64,000 nucleotides of DNA from Cephalotus follicularis (GCA_001972305.1 BDDD01001480.1:74256-138255); one strand, 5' to 3'; numbered from the stretch's first letter, positions 1-11,319 are shown. Numbers and translations are program-made. Notes: generated by a model not told the origin, from the sequence alone.

Positions 1-960
1 GCAACAATCAATCACAATCAATACAATAACATCCACGTTACTAGCACGACGGCTAAGTAACAACAATCAATCAATCAGTCACGATAACGATACTAGCACA
101 GCGGCTAGGTACCAACACTGAACACAGTCACAATAACAGTGCAACACAGCACCCACAATACCACCCAAGTAGTTTATAAAACAAATACTTGATTAAAACA
201 TCTCGTTCGAAACATTTGCAATCCGTTTCCAAAACGTTAAAGTATAAATACTTCCGACATACATATATTTGTCAAAACATATATATATAACACTTCATTT
301 CCCAAGTAAGTTATGATTCATAAAATACTTGCAACAATACATTTTTCCTTAAACATTTCAAGTAATTTATAGATATAAATACTTGCAACATATATATTTG
401 TCAAAATATATATAACGATCATTTTCCCAAAACTCATGTATCAAAATACTTGTAACAATGCACTTTAGTAAAACCCGGTCATTTGAACTACATTCAAATA
501 CCACAAAATACATATTTGTATAACAGTTTCGCAAACCCTCGAAAGCCATTTTCACAATCCCTTTGGAAACCATTTTCCAAACAGCTAATGATTTTAATAA
601 ACCATTAATCAAACACATTTTCACAATCCTTTTGGAAACCATTTTCCAAACAACTAATGATTTTAATAAACCATTAATCAAACACATTTTCACAATCCTT
701 TTGGAAACCATTTTCCAAACAACAAATGATTTTAATAAAGCATTCACATTTCACAATATTTTGGAAGCCATTTTCTTAATCTTTTCGAGAATATGTATAT
801 ATCTCAAAACGTACATTTCACATAAAATAATGATTTATGTAAATTACATTAACACTTCCAAAAGGGGTAAAACGTTTCACAATCCTCAATCACCAACTCG
901 AAATACAATTTAACACAGTACAATATACACACAAATGCTCACAATTCAAAACGGTTCCAA

Positions 961-1445
961 CAGTCGGTCGTTTCTCACTGACAGTCGGCTGTTCTCCTTC
1001 AACAGTCGGCTGTCCCATACTTGGCAGTCAGCTGCCTTCAACCACCAGTCGGCTGCCTTCCTTGGCAGTCGGCTGTCCCATGCCAACAGTCGGCTGCCCT
1101 CCTTGGCAGTCGGCTGTCACCCACTTAGCAGTGGGCTGCCCTCTTCAGGCAGTCGGCTGAACCAACACAATACACATTTTTTGCGGCCACCTATCCCAGC
1201 ATACCCGGGAGAGTGACACGTGGACAGTCGGCTGTTACCCAAAACAGTCGGCTGGACCACCACACAGTCGGCTGCCTTCCTTGGCAGTCGGCTACCACAA
1301 ACAACAGGAAGAACCTGCAATTCCATGCACAACAGTCGACTGGCTCCAGTGCCCAGTCGGCTGTTCTCACTGGACAGTCGGCTGTTTTCCAAAACAGTCG
1401 ACTGCTAGCCTTGGACAGTCGGCTGTTTTCCTCAACAGTCGACTG
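961..1445 (-). repeat. 21-bp-stepped decamer arrays in the A' LTR (inner arrays)
   Basis: CAGTCGGCTG-type decamers start at 961, 982, 1003, 1025, 1046, 1066, 1087, 1107, 1129 and 1150, a mean step of 21.0 bp. They resume at 1225, 1245, 1265 and 1285, then at 1333, 1354, 1375, 1395, 1416 and 1436. Spacer sequence varies while spacing stays at 20-22 bp. In LTR sense the motif reads CAGCCGACTG or the palindrome CAGTCGACTG. Confidence 0.9.
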
Positions 1446-1971
1446 CCCACACGGGCAGTGCCCAAAAACAGCAGTAAAACACACACTTCAATCCACATTT
1501 AAACCATTTCCAACCACAATCACTATCACCACAACACATATTCATGCCTCTATCACAATATCACATATGCATTTCACTCATAACATCATTATAATTGACT
1601 TGAATCACAAATAAAGCTTTCCCCTACCTTAGAACTCCAAGTTAGGAGTTGCAATCCACCTCTTTAAGTCCTAGATCCGAGGTCCTTGCACCTCCAAACG
1701 GGTCCAGCAGCCTCCACTGGTCCGATTCCTCCGCTGGTCCGGCCTCCAAGCCCACGGTTCAACACAACTCCTTATGTCCACAACACAAACACACACACTT
1801 TCACTCTCAAACTCACCTTCAAACACACTTGAATCACAAAGGAGATGGAGATTTGAGAAGAGAAATTTGTGTTTTTATGGAGGAAACCCGGCCCCCTCTC
1901 CTGCCTTATCCCACAAATGCCAAAAACTCCCACTTTTTCTCTTTTAACAGCACATGGCTGTCTGGCGCATG

Positions 1972-2105
1972 GCAGTCGGCTGCCATGCCTTGGCAGTCGA
2001 CTATTTCTGCCGACACTCAAAACAGTCGATTGTTTCCTCACAACAGTCGGCTCCTGCCTTCACCAGGGTAGTCCAGTCGGCTGCCAACCTGTGGCAGTCG
2101 GCTGC
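1972..2105 (-). repeat. Outer decamer array near the A' LTR start
   Basis: About six CAGTCGGCTG, CAGTCGACTA and CAGTCGATTG-type decamers lie close to the LTR start. The position matches the outer arrays of element A (8483-8614) and J (42487-42615). Confidence 0.8.
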
Positions 2106-2248
2106 CCCCTGCACCAAAAACACACTAACACACTTTTTCTTGCAACTTTAACCACACCAAAGGGGAAAACACAATTCTCATTAATTCCACGTATAAAATT
2201 ACATTAAAAATGCAATATTACACCTTAACGAAAATCCCGGGCGTTACT

Positions 2249-2266
2249 TCCACCCCTCCTTCAAGG
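2249..2266 (-). other. Polypurine tract of A'
   Basis: On the minus strand this is a purine run (CCTTGAAGGAGGGGTGGA) immediately 5' of the 3' LTR. It is the expected plus-strand DNA primer site of an LTR retrotransposon. Element A has the equivalent run at 12835-12848. Confidence 0.75.
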
Positions 2267-2540
2267 AATTTGATCCTCGAAATTAAAACAACACCAAGGC
2301 AAAAGAGAACAACGCTCTCGCATTTTCTCTTTCGCTATCCCTCATCTGTCCACGGCCATGGCCGCATGTGGCTCACTTTCACTTATATACCCTTACAAGG
2401 AGTTGGTCCTCCCAAACAGTTTACCTACAACACAGGTGGTCCGTAAACCCAGAACAACTCTTATTGGTAACAACAAGTCACTTACAAAAGCAAAAGGAAA
2501 CAAACTCATGCTTAAAACAAAAGTAAGGACTGTTACCTCA

Positions 2541-2805
2541 CATGATGCCCTTGCCGGTGTCCCTTCGCTGCGAAGGCCCAGCTGCAGCGCCACTACCGCC
2601 AGCGGGTCCTGCGGTTACTACCATAGAAATCTCTGGACAATCCCTCACCAAGTGACCAGATGCTCCACACTTCATGCACAATCCTTTCTTTACCCGACAA
2701 TCCTTCACTTGATGACCGGTTCGACCACAGTGGAAACAAACTCCAGGCCTTACGTTACTCCCCTGACTAGGAGTTCCAACGGGATTGTGAGTACTTTTCC
2801 CTTAT
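2541..2805 (-). pseudogene. gag: Gag C-terminal fragment with two zinc knuckles (A' family)
   Basis: The minus-strand translation gives two CCHC knuckles (CX2CX4HX4C), followed by the tail motif RRDTGKGIM and a stop. It closely matches the gag C-terminus of element A at 12340-12558. Gag binds and packages element RNA into virus-like particles. The N-terminal part is missing: homology stops near 2805, where sequence of LTR C begins, so the joint is a truncation or recombination breakpoint. No protease or polymerase follows, as in element A. Confidence 0.8.
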
Positions 2806-3596
2806 AAACAGAAGCTGCCTGAGTGTTTTGAGAGTTAGAAAACACTGAGGATTGAGGGAGGCTTGCTGGAGGATTGTAGGAGTTGCATTGGAGGATTTGG
2901 TTGTTCAAAGAGACTTGGAAGCTCTGGATTTTCCTGGTAAGTTCCAAATCCGAGCTCACCACTGATGTAGTGATTTGTTAATAATGTAACTAGGAGTATG
3001 TTAGAATGCCTTCTGTTAACATGATCAAGGTTAGCAATTTCTGGAATTGAAATGGAATTGGTAAATGGTTCAAGAAGAGTTGAGATTGTAAGCTCTAATT
3101 TGAATTATAGTTGTTGTTAGTTGTCCAGGTATATGTATAATGATCCCTTATGTATATATATACATCTTCTGTCAACACGTTAAGATCAAAGAATCTGGAA
3201 TTGAAATATATTTGGCAAAGAGTTCAAAGAGAAATTGTAAAAGGGTAATTTTGAAGCTTAATGAGTTGTTGATGAGCTACTGTTGGAGTAGTAATTGTAA
3301 TCAGATAATTACTTAACTTACTGATTAAGTGACTGAACCTTCAAGCATGCATGATATAGATTAAATTATGCTGAGATTGGAAGATTGATTTGGTGAAGAG
3401 CTTTGGACATTAAAGAGAGAGATCAATCCAAATTGATCTCGGGATAGCGTTTAAGGTAGGGGTAATGACATATTTTGGAAGATATATTATGCATATCATG
3501 TATGGTTAATTTTCTGGTTGATTTCATGTGTTATTGGGTTAGTATTTGGACATTGAAATGCATAACCTGCTACTGCCTGCCATTTTCTGGGCAAAG

Positions 3597-3708
3597 CAGT
3601 CGACTGTTCTTCATGACAGTCGACTACTCAAACAAACCAGTCGACTGTTAAGAACAAACAATCGACTACTCAACCAAACAGCCGACTGTTCTTGGAAACA
3701 GCCGACTG
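3597..3708 (+). repeat. Decamer array in LTR C
   Basis: CAGTCGACTG or CAGCCGACTG-type decamers start at 3597, 3617, 3638, 3659, 3679 and 3699, giving steps of 20 or 21 bp. The array occupies the same place in the LTR as the GTCGACGCTT array in LTR G (62819-62956). Confidence 0.9.
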
Positions 3709-6325
3709 GCCTGGGTTAAAATTCTAATACAGGCTCTGATTAGGCCTTCAATTGAATGTAATTTGACCTGGCCTCCATATTGGTTGACTGCAATAGTCAA
3801 TCCTGGCCTTATACAACTACATTTCAGAATTTAAACAATGTGTATACTCCTTGTGAGAGTTTACAAGAGTAACTAGAGTATACAATGACTTGATTGAACC
3901 TTGGATTATTGCTGTGCTTACTGCTTTGCTGCATATGCTACTATTATAATTAGTGTATACTGTTTAGGGTGTTCATTAACACTACTGTCCCTTATTTTCA
4001 AATGATTGAACCAACTAGTGCTTTAAGCACAAATATGAATTCCTTACGGTTTTCAAAATGGATATGTATATTGTCAAATGATTACTGATTTTCCCTCCTA
4101 TGAGAGGCACTATTATTGTACTGAATATCGTTTTCCTCCTACGAGATTACTGAATTATTAAATGTTTCTAAAGAAAACAACTTTTATATTGCATACTATT
4201 GATATATGTAATATTTCTACTGAATTGATTGAATTGATTGTCTATGCTTAATGCCGTTAGTCGAGTGATGGCATAGGTCACTGACTACGGAGGTGATCCT
4301 ATGTGCCAGGAGTTGGCTAGAGTATCCACCAAACTTATCTGCCTTGCAGATCTTATTTGTTAAACTGCCTGCTAACGCCGGCAGTAAATGTTACCTTATC
4401 TATCATCTTCGGAGTGTAGGGTGATAGATAGGTGGTGCACAATTTGTGCTAGGAGGTAGCGACATGTGACACCCAAACCACAGTATGAATTGATTGTACC
4501 ATTGTGCGGTATTCGTGCATTGTATTGTCTATGGCCACTTGGCATGGTTGCTTATATATTGGAATACTTAATTATGTTATTTTCAATATAAAATGTCATA
4601 CATGTTGCATTTATATATTCCTTAACATGCACTATCTTCCTACTTAGCCAAGTGAGGACAACGGCTAACCCCTAAAATTTCAGATTAAGTGAAGGCATTC
4701 GGGAAGGCGCGCTGTAACACCCCGTGCTATATTTGGAGTATAATCATATTAGTATGCAATTTTTTTTTTTTTTGCAAGCTATGCATAATAATTTATGAAC
4801 ATTTGGTGATTTATTTGGGCATGCACTAATTTATTTTGGAACTAAGTTATTAAATTTTTATAATGGAGTAAGTGATTGGGTTTAATTTTGGGCTAAAGTT
4901 ATATTATTGTTAAGTGTTAATTCTATGATTAAATAGAGTAAGTATTAAGGTCCAAATAAGGCTTAAATTGTGTAAAAAAATTCGGCCCAAATCAATTGAA
5001 GCCTTCCTCTTTTCTAGCCTAGCCGAATTAACATCTCCTTTTGGCCCAAGCTTTCTCTCTTCTATTGCAGCCGAGATTAGCATGAAAAAGGGCCCAAAGC
5101 CACTCTCTTTTCTTCATGTAGCACCGGCCAAGCTCCAACTCTCCAATATTCTAGACTATTCTCCAATTGGGCATGTTATTAAGCTTACAAAGGAAGACTC
5201 AAGGGATGGCATCTCTCATTTCTCCCATGGTCGAAGCTTGCTCCCTCTTTTGAGCTGTCATTCTCTTTTCAATTTTTCTCCAAGAAATCAAGCAAGTAAT
5301 AAAGTCATCTTCCATTCCTCTAATGCCTTAAGGTAAACTTTGCTTATTTCTTGCTAAGATTAGTTAATATGATCACACTCTCATCATGAATTTTGGGTTT
5401 TATATTGGTGAAGTAGAATAGATATTTTACTATAGTTTTAAAGATGAAATTTGCATGAATGGCTTACTACCTTAACCTCAAAAAAAAAAAAATTGGGTTT
5501 ATGAGTGGTTAGTAAGAGGTGATTTTCTTCTAAGATTTTAAGTTGTTTTCATTGAATTAAGCTTGTAATATGGAAATTAGTAGGTTGATAATCATATTAT
5601 AGTGATGGGATTAGAAATGAAGTAATTCAACCCTTCTTTGTATATAAATTCTGGTTTGTAATTTTTATCAGATTTCCAGCAACTTTTTGATATTTTGTTT
5701 TGATCATATCTTGTGTTTTAATCATAGTTTTGAACTGAAATTTTTATATGTTAGTCCTCCATGAGTCTAGTTACTGTCCTTAAAATTTCAATTCGATTGG
5801 ATGAGCAGATCTCTATAAAATAATTTATTTTTGTGGCTGGGTCAAGCATAAAATTTCTGTTACGGCATAATTGTACCGTCTTGTTTCCTTTGCTCTATCG
5901 TATAATCTAACCGTTAGATCAACTTCATTTTGAGACATAATGTTTTTCTACATGTCTAGTTTATGTGTGCCAAAAATCACTTCACTAGAATGGTTGAATT
6001 GAGTTATTGGTTGATATCGGCAATTTTAGCCGCCATATCGCCGAAATTGCATTCTTATCACTTTTCAGACCTAGAGTGGTCCGATTGACTTAAAATTTTA
6101 ATGATAGACCTTAGAATATGTTTAAATATTACCTGTAAAGTTTCGTGCCAAACGGACTTTCTTTAAACCGAAAAGTGCGAAGTTACGCTAAAATCGTTTT
6201 GAATCGATGTTTTTACAAAGGAGCATATATCTCTGCTTATCCGTTTGAATTGATTTTTGAGAGGTAGGCTCTTAGAGATGTTTAAAGACATTCCTGAAAG
6301 TTTGGTGTCAAACGTATATACTTTT

Positions 6326-6780
6326 TGTAATACCCCGTTCGTTCACGTGCATAATTTCGGACTTTTATTTGATTTAGTTTTGTTCTATTATGTTGGCATA
6401 ATGTGATTTTTGGGCTATATGATTTTAACTTAGGACTTCTCGTAATTATTGGAATATGAGTGTTGGAAAATCAAAATTTATTTTCTGATAGGACTAGTTT
6501 ATGGATAATAAGTACCTTTCGGTTTATGGTTTAGTATTTGATTTATGGATTATGTTTAAGATTTCAGATTATGTTTAGATTATGTTTTCAGTTTATGAAT
6601 AAAGTTTAAGACTATGTTTTAGATTTTAAAATGTTATGTTTAGACCATCACGCATATTGAATAAAAGATAAGATAATATTTTGATAAAAAGCAATAAAAT
6701 CGAGATATGTAATATGATATGTTATGTTTAGCTTTCGGACTACGAACCGTTAAGGACTCCCGCCGTTCGGGGGTGTTACA
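6326..6780 (+). mobile_element. 455-bp mini-LTR nested in F
   Basis: The element starts TGTAATACCCCG and ends GGGGGTGTTACA, with the perfect target duplication CTTTT (6321-6325 and 6781-6785). Its two ends match, in reverse orientation, the two ends of the 2.9-kb solo LTR E (45311-48245). It is therefore an internally deleted LTR of the E family that was inserted, or later shrank, as a compact unit. It has no coding sequence. Confidence 0.8.
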
Positions 6781-7867
6781 CTTTTGGCCAAAAAGTATCG
6801 TTTTTGCAGTTTTTATGGAAAAATCGTTTTTAAACCTCAGTTTTACAAAGTAGCTCAAAGCTCCGGTCATCAGTTTGAGCTTATTTTTCATTGGTAGACT
6901 CTTGGTTAGGAATAAACATCTTTCCCAAAGTTTCAAATCCATTGGATCTTTAAAAATGGTAAAACGGTGTTAACTTTTGCTTTTGCAGAAAACTCATTTA
7001 GTAATGACTTTACAAAGGAAACTAAAGCTCAACTTGTTGGTTTCGCTCGATTTTTCAATGACAAACTACTGGGATCTTTTAATTATATTATGGGAAGTTT
7101 CACTTCGATGCGACTTGTTTTGGTAATGTTTTACTATTTTAGCGGATTTTGCGGAAAAAAATATGGATTTGAAGCCAATATTCCATAACCGTGACTTTAA
7201 TTCAGTAGATTGTAGTTTTATTAGAATACTTTTAGAGTATATAGAAGAATAAGTTGGTTTCTAACATAAATATACGGATTCTATTCAATATTTGTCGAAT
7301 CGACAAGTTTATGGTAAGACATTTCATTGCATTTCATGTTATAATCATTGAACATGAGTTCTAAATCTATTATGTAATGATTTTGTAGACGCGGATCCTG
7401 TTTCTGATCCGGAGCATCGCGGGGTTAGTCAGCGTTAGCCGAGTTCAGTAAATCAGTGAGTGGGACATTCCTTTCCTCTTATCTTGAGTCTTTTATTGAT
7501 ATGTGGTAAGCCCGATAAAATAGAACTAGAATGAACTGCTGATTCCTCCTTAGGGAGTGTGGATATTATAAACTGTGATTTCTGACAGGTGAAAAAATTT
7601 GGAAAATGTCCAATTTTATGGGGAACTCTTGCAGTTTTTCTGCAGAAATTTCACCCTATTAAAATGGACAATTATCTAGATATATCATCATGATGATGAG
7701 TATAAAAAGGAATATTGTATTGAAATGATGTTAATAGGATTAAGGAGGCCGGAAATGAAGTTAAATAATGAATCTTGAGGTAATATGTTATAGGAACAAA
7801 GGTTGAATATAATGTTAAATATGATTGGAGTAGACTAATGGTTAGGTTTTAAAAAAAAAATATATAC

Positions 7868-7936
7868 TTAAGCGTGCTCAGACCAGAGAAATTTTAAGAT
7901 GGGTGACCTCCTGGGAACATAGGTTGTGTCATGCAT
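7868..7936 (+). ncRNA. 5S rRNA-derived segment inside LTR F
   Basis: The segment aligns without gaps to the 3' half of plant 5S rRNA as I know it. TTAAGCGTGCT (box A region) is followed 19 bases later by GATGGGTGACCTCCTGGGAA (intermediate element and box C), the same spacing as in 5S. The 5' half and the proper 3' end are missing, so it is not a functional 5S gene. Plant Cassandra elements are known to carry 5S promoters in their LTRs; this host LTR is far longer than Cassandra. Confidence 0.75.
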
Positions 7937-8298
7937 AGTTAGTGTTTTATAAGGCACGGCTCGTCGGATAGGAGTAAGGTTATAGGGACTGGTTGTGGCA
8001 CGCACTGCTGAAGCTTGGAGAGCTTCTATCCTGTTTAAGGTTGTTATTTATATTGTATTGAATTTGTAATGAACGGTTCATACCCCGTATTGTTGTACTT
8101 TCCTTATGTATAAGGATATTGTTGGATTGTACTTGCACGTAGTATGGGCCGCGTGCCGATGACTTATGTTATAATCCAGATATGAATGCTTCCGCTTATA
8201 TTATTGAATTATTGAATGAGAATGCTGGATTATATTTATTTCTGATATCACCATATATGCTTGTCTATTATGGGATTGAAAGGAGGGGTGTGACAGCA

Positions 8299-8310
8299 TG
8301 GTATCAGAGC
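8299..8310 (+). other. Primer binding site of element C (tRNA-iMet)
   Basis: TGGTATCAGAGC is the standard plant primer site complementary to the 3' end of initiator tRNA-Met. It lies 3 bp after the LTR end at 8295. Element A inserted 28 bp downstream of it. Confidence 0.9.
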
Positions 8311-8482
8311 ATATTCCATATATGCTAGCTGGGATAAGTGTAACGTCCGGGGTTTTCGTTAAGGTGTAATGTTACATTTCTAATGTAATTTTACACGTTG
8401 AGCTAATGAGGATTGTGTTTTTCCCCTTTGGTGTGTTGGAAGTTGCAAGAGGAAGTGTGTTAGTGTGTTTTTGTACAGGGGG

Positions 8483-8614
8483 CAGCCGACTGCCACAGGG
8501 AGGCAGCCGACTGGACTCCCCTGGTGAAGGCAGCAGCCAGCTGCTGTGAGGAAGCAGCCGGCTGGTGTGGGTGTCGGCAAAAACAGTCGACTGCCAAGTC
8601 ATGACAGCCGACTG
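8483..8614 (+). repeat. Outer decamer array, LTR A
   Basis: CAGCCGACTG-type decamers start at 8483, 8504, 8534, 8555, 8584 and 8605. Steps are 21, 30, 21, 29 and 21 bp. A copy of the block is at 12990-13120 in the 3' LTR. Confidence 0.88.
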
Positions 8615-9148
8615 CCAGGCGCCAGACAGCCCACGTGCTGTCAGCCTTGGGATGATAAAAGTGGGAGTTTTGGCTTATTTGGGCAGATGGCAGAGAGAGG
8701 GGTCGGGTTCCACTCTTAAAAACACAAGTTTTCCTCTCCAAATCTCCATCTTTCTTAGTGGATTCAAGAGTGTTTAGGAGTACAGAAAATAGAGCGAAAG
8801 TGTGTATGTTGTGGATATAAGGAGTTTGTGTTGAAACCGGAACCTTGGAGGCTGGACCAGTGGAGGAACCGGACCAGTGGGGGCTGCTGGACGGGCTTAG
8901 GAGTGCAAGGACCTCAGATCCGGGACTCAAAGAGGTGGATTGCAACTCCTAACTTGGAGTTCTAAGGTAGGGGAAAGCTATAATTATGATTTAAAGTCAT
9001 TTATAATGATGTTCATGAGTGAAATACATATGTTATACTGTGATAAAGCATGAAGGTGTGTTGTGGTGATAGTGCTTTGTGGTTTGATTGGTTTAAAATG
9101 GATTGAGCATGTGTGATTTCTGTTGTTTTTGGGCACTGCCCATAGGGG

Positions 9149-9581
9149 CAGTCGACTGTCCAGGGAGGACAGCCGACTGTCCGAGGCCGGCAGTCGACTG
9201 TTCGTGAGGAACAGCCGACTACCCATGGAAAACAGCCGACTGTGCATTGGAGCAAGTCGACTGTTCGTGCCTGGTGTTGCAGGTTGCTTCCTGCTGTTTG
9301 AGTAGTCGACTGCCAGAGGAAGGCAGCTGACTGTGGGTGGTACAGCCGACTGTTTTGGGCAACAGCCGACTGTCCACGTGTCACTCTACCCGGGCTTGCT
9401 GAGGTGGCATGCTGGGACAAGTGGCAACAAGGAATGTGTATGGACCAGCCGACTGTTAAGAAGGGCAGCCGACTGCAAAGTGAGGGACAGCCGACTGCCA
9501 AGGAGGGCAGCCGACTGTTGGTTAAGGGCAGCCGACTGCCAAGTGGGAGACAGCCGACTGTCAGTGAGAGACAGCCGACTG
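9149..9581 (+). repeat. Inner decamer arrays, LTR A
   Basis: Six decamers start at 9149, 9170, 9191, 9212, 9233 and 9254, exactly 21 bp apart. A second run starts at 9303, 9324, 9343 and 9363. A third run starts at 9446, 9466, 9488, 9508, 9529, 9551 and 9572. The core is CAGTCGACTG (palindromic) or CAGCCGACTG. Spacers of about 11 bp are unrelated in sequence. Confidence 0.93.
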
Positions 9582-10256
9582 TTTGGGACTGTTTTGCATT
9601 GTGAGCATATGTGTGCATCTTGTGCCGTGATAAACTGTATTGTGATCTGGTTATTGATGATTTTGAAGCGTTTTACCCCCTTTTGGAAGTGCAAACATGA
9701 TTTATATAAATCATTACTTTATGCGAAATGTACGTTTTGAGAAATATATATATTCTCAAAAGATTGTGAAAATGGCTTCCAAAACCTTGTGAAAATGTGT
9801 TTGGTTAATCGAATGGTTTATTAAAATCATTTGTATGGAAAAGTATGTGTTTTCCAAAGGGATTATGAAAGTGGATTTGAAGGGATTGCGAAACTGTTAT
9901 ACGAAATACGTATTTTTGAGGTATTTGAATGTAGTTCAAATAACCGGGTTTTACGGAAAGTGTATGGTTCCAAGTACTTTGCTACTTGAGTTTTCGGGAA
10001 AATGATTGTTATATATATTTTGACAAATATATATGTTGCAAGTATTTTATGAAGCATAATTTACTTGGGAAATGGAGTGTTATATATATATTTTGACAAA
10101 TATATATATGTTGAAAGTATTTATACTTTTAAAAATTTTGGAAACGAACTGCAATGTTTTGAACGAGATGTTTTGATCAAGTATTTATTTTATAAATTAC
10201 TTGAGTGGTTTTGTGTGCGCTGTGATTGCACTGTTATCGTGATTGTGTTGAGTGTT

Positions 10257-10502
10257 GGTACTTAGCCGCCGTGCTAGTATCGTTTACCGTGTATTGATTC
10301 TTGTTACTTAGCCGTCGTGCTAGTAACGTGGATGTTATTGTATTGATTGTGATTGAGTGTTGCCGCTAGCGGGGTAATGTTGGTACTTAGCCGCCGTGCT
10401 AGTATCGTGAGTGTTGCCGTTAGCGGGGAAGTGTTGGTACTTGCCGCCGTGCTTGTATCGTAGTGTGTTATGAGCGTTGTTACTCGCCGTCGTTCCAGTA
10501 AC
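10257..10502 (+). repeat. Hairpin array in LTR A with compensatory stem changes
   Basis: Five units have 5-6-bp arms around a loop of about 13 bases containing GCCGCCGTGCT or GCCGTCGTGCT. Units at 10257-10281 and 10382-10406 pair GGTACT with AGTATC (one G-U pair). Units at 10303-10327 and 10479-10502 pair GTTACT with AGTAAC. The unit at 10436-10459 is a shorter variant. Between them are small palindromes CCGCTAGCGG and CCGTTAGCGG. The array recurs in the 3' LTR (about 23772-24017) and antisense in A' (about 30-120). Confidence 0.8.
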
Positions 10503-11233
10503 AGGAACAATTGTTTGCATTGAGTGTATTGATTGTCTGCTATGACATGCCTGATTGAGTATAGTGTTGTCTTTTGGGACGTGGCTGATCGTTATTGTGG
10601 AGTAATGGGTCCTTAGAGACCTGAGAAATAGTTGACTACTTGTGCTGTTGTGATATTGTGAACCGTGTAGTGTGTTGATGTGCTCTGGTGACATCGTGGC
10701 CTGTGACCTTGTGGTTGTGGCATATGTATATATATATATATATACGCATCGAGATATAGTATGTACTGCATCATTATGCATTCATGTCATGACATGTTTT
10801 ATCCTTGACCCTGGATCGCTTTTATGGCTTTGCCGAGTGAGGACAAAGGCTAACCCCCTACAACTTCAGTGTGTTTCAGGTTGAGGCAGCCGTTGATTAC
10901 AGTTGGGCTCCGAGGAGCAAGTGAAGTTTTATGTTGTTTACTTTGAGGAAATGTGAATGGATCATTGTAATAAATGAATGGTTGTAATAATGAATCGATG
11001 TATTGATGTATATTGTTCACGCTCCGTTTGTGGGAAGTTAACCTTGATGATGTTTATTGTTGTAGCATGTAGTATGGGATGCATGTTACGTTATATTTTG
11101 GCTTATATTATATGCTTCCGCGAGTTGTTAATGGATATGGAAAGTTTTAATTTTATTGTAAATTGCATAAGCCGGATTTATATGTTGATTGCCACCACTT
11201 TTATTGTTGTTATGGGAACGGGGTGTGACAAAG

Positions 11234-11245
11234 TGGTATCAGAGC
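11234..11245 (+). other. Primer binding site of element A (tRNA-iMet)
   Basis: TGGTATCAGAGC begins 4 bases after the 5' LTR end. It is the same initiator tRNA-Met primer site as in elements B and C. Confidence 0.92.
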
Positions 11246-11319
11246 ATATATCCATTTATATGCTTAGCTTTGATAAGTTCTTTGGCAATTAACGAGTTGT
11301 TTCCTTGAGATGATCACTA

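Larger units (their letters stand above)
1..2248 (-). mobile_element. Partial antisense LTR of the gag-only family (A')
   Basis: Read on the minus strand, this is the 3' LTR of an element closely related to element A (8339-24739). It shares the hairpin array, both decamer arrays and the LTR start, and it runs off the left edge of the window. The LTR boundary is near 2248 and lies next to a polypurine tract. The first LTR dinucleotide, TG in the family, reads AG here (GGAAGTAACG), so the terminus has mutated. Open frames inside it only reflect the decamer repeats. Confidence 0.85.
4713..8000 (+). mobile_element. Solo LTR F nested in LTR C
   Basis: The segment starts TGTAACACCCCG and ends GTTGTGGCA. 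Flanks CGCGC (4708-4712) and CGCAC (8001-8005) are an almost perfect 5-bp target duplication. Without the nested 455-bp element it is about 2.8 kb. It has no coding homology and no internal region, so a solo LTR is the simplest call. A hairpin CTCC-TTAG-GGAG lies near 7549, and a 5S-rRNA-like segment lies about 65-130 bp before its end. The 122-codon frame at 4968-5336 resembles nothing I recognise and is probably chance. Confidence 0.7.
2806..8295 (+). mobile_element. 5' LTR of Tekay-type element C, split by solo LTR F
   Basis: 2806-4712 and 8001-8295 are two halves of one LTR, related to LTRs B, D and G. It ends GGGGTGTGACA at 8295 and is followed at once by a primer binding site. The true LTR start is lost at the joint with A'. 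It carries a decamer array at 3597-3708, GGAGT-loop hairpins at 4305-4317 and 4448-4460, the conserved box GAGGACAACGGCTAACC near 4665, and the hairpin GAAGCT-TGGAG-AGCTTC at 8010-8026. Element F interrupts it with flanks CGCGC and CGCAC. Confidence 0.8.
8339..11230 (+). repeat. 5' LTR of element A
   Basis: This 2892-bp LTR starts TGTAACGTCC and ends GGGGTGTGACA, and it pairs with the split 3' LTR (about 2927 bp). It holds an outer decamer array (8483-8614), inner decamer arrays (9149-9581), a hairpin array (10257-10502) and the conserved box GAGGACAAAGGCTAACCCCC near 10840. The box is shared with the other Gypsy LTRs here. No coding capacity is visible; glycine/arginine/serine-leucine-rich frames come from the repeats. 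Confidence 0.9.

Noticed and set aside
935-1614. Overlapping open frames on both strands with repeated NSRL/QSA peptides (also 8372-9740, 22574-23255, 31270-31854)
   Set aside because: They are translations of the decamer arrays in LTR DNA. Open frames exist on both strands and in several phases, which reflects a motif with few stops, not a protein.
4968-5336. 122-codon plus-strand frame inside LTR F
   Set aside because: No recognised domain, located in a solo LTR with no promoter context; probably chance.
7868-7936. Functional 5S rRNA gene
   Set aside because: Only the 3' half is present, the segment between the promoter boxes is diverged, the normal 3' end is missing, and there is no tandem 5S array.
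9149-9581. CRISPR-like array (short repeat with unique spacers)
   Set aside because: The repeat is only 10 bp and varies, spacers are about 11 bp, there are no cas genes, and the context is a plant LTR.
9149-9581. A phased 21-nt small-RNA locus as the explanation for the 21-bp step
   Set aside because: The step matches the register size, but nothing in the sequence (miRNA target site, second strand register) supports it over helical phasing. Kept only as a testable alternative.
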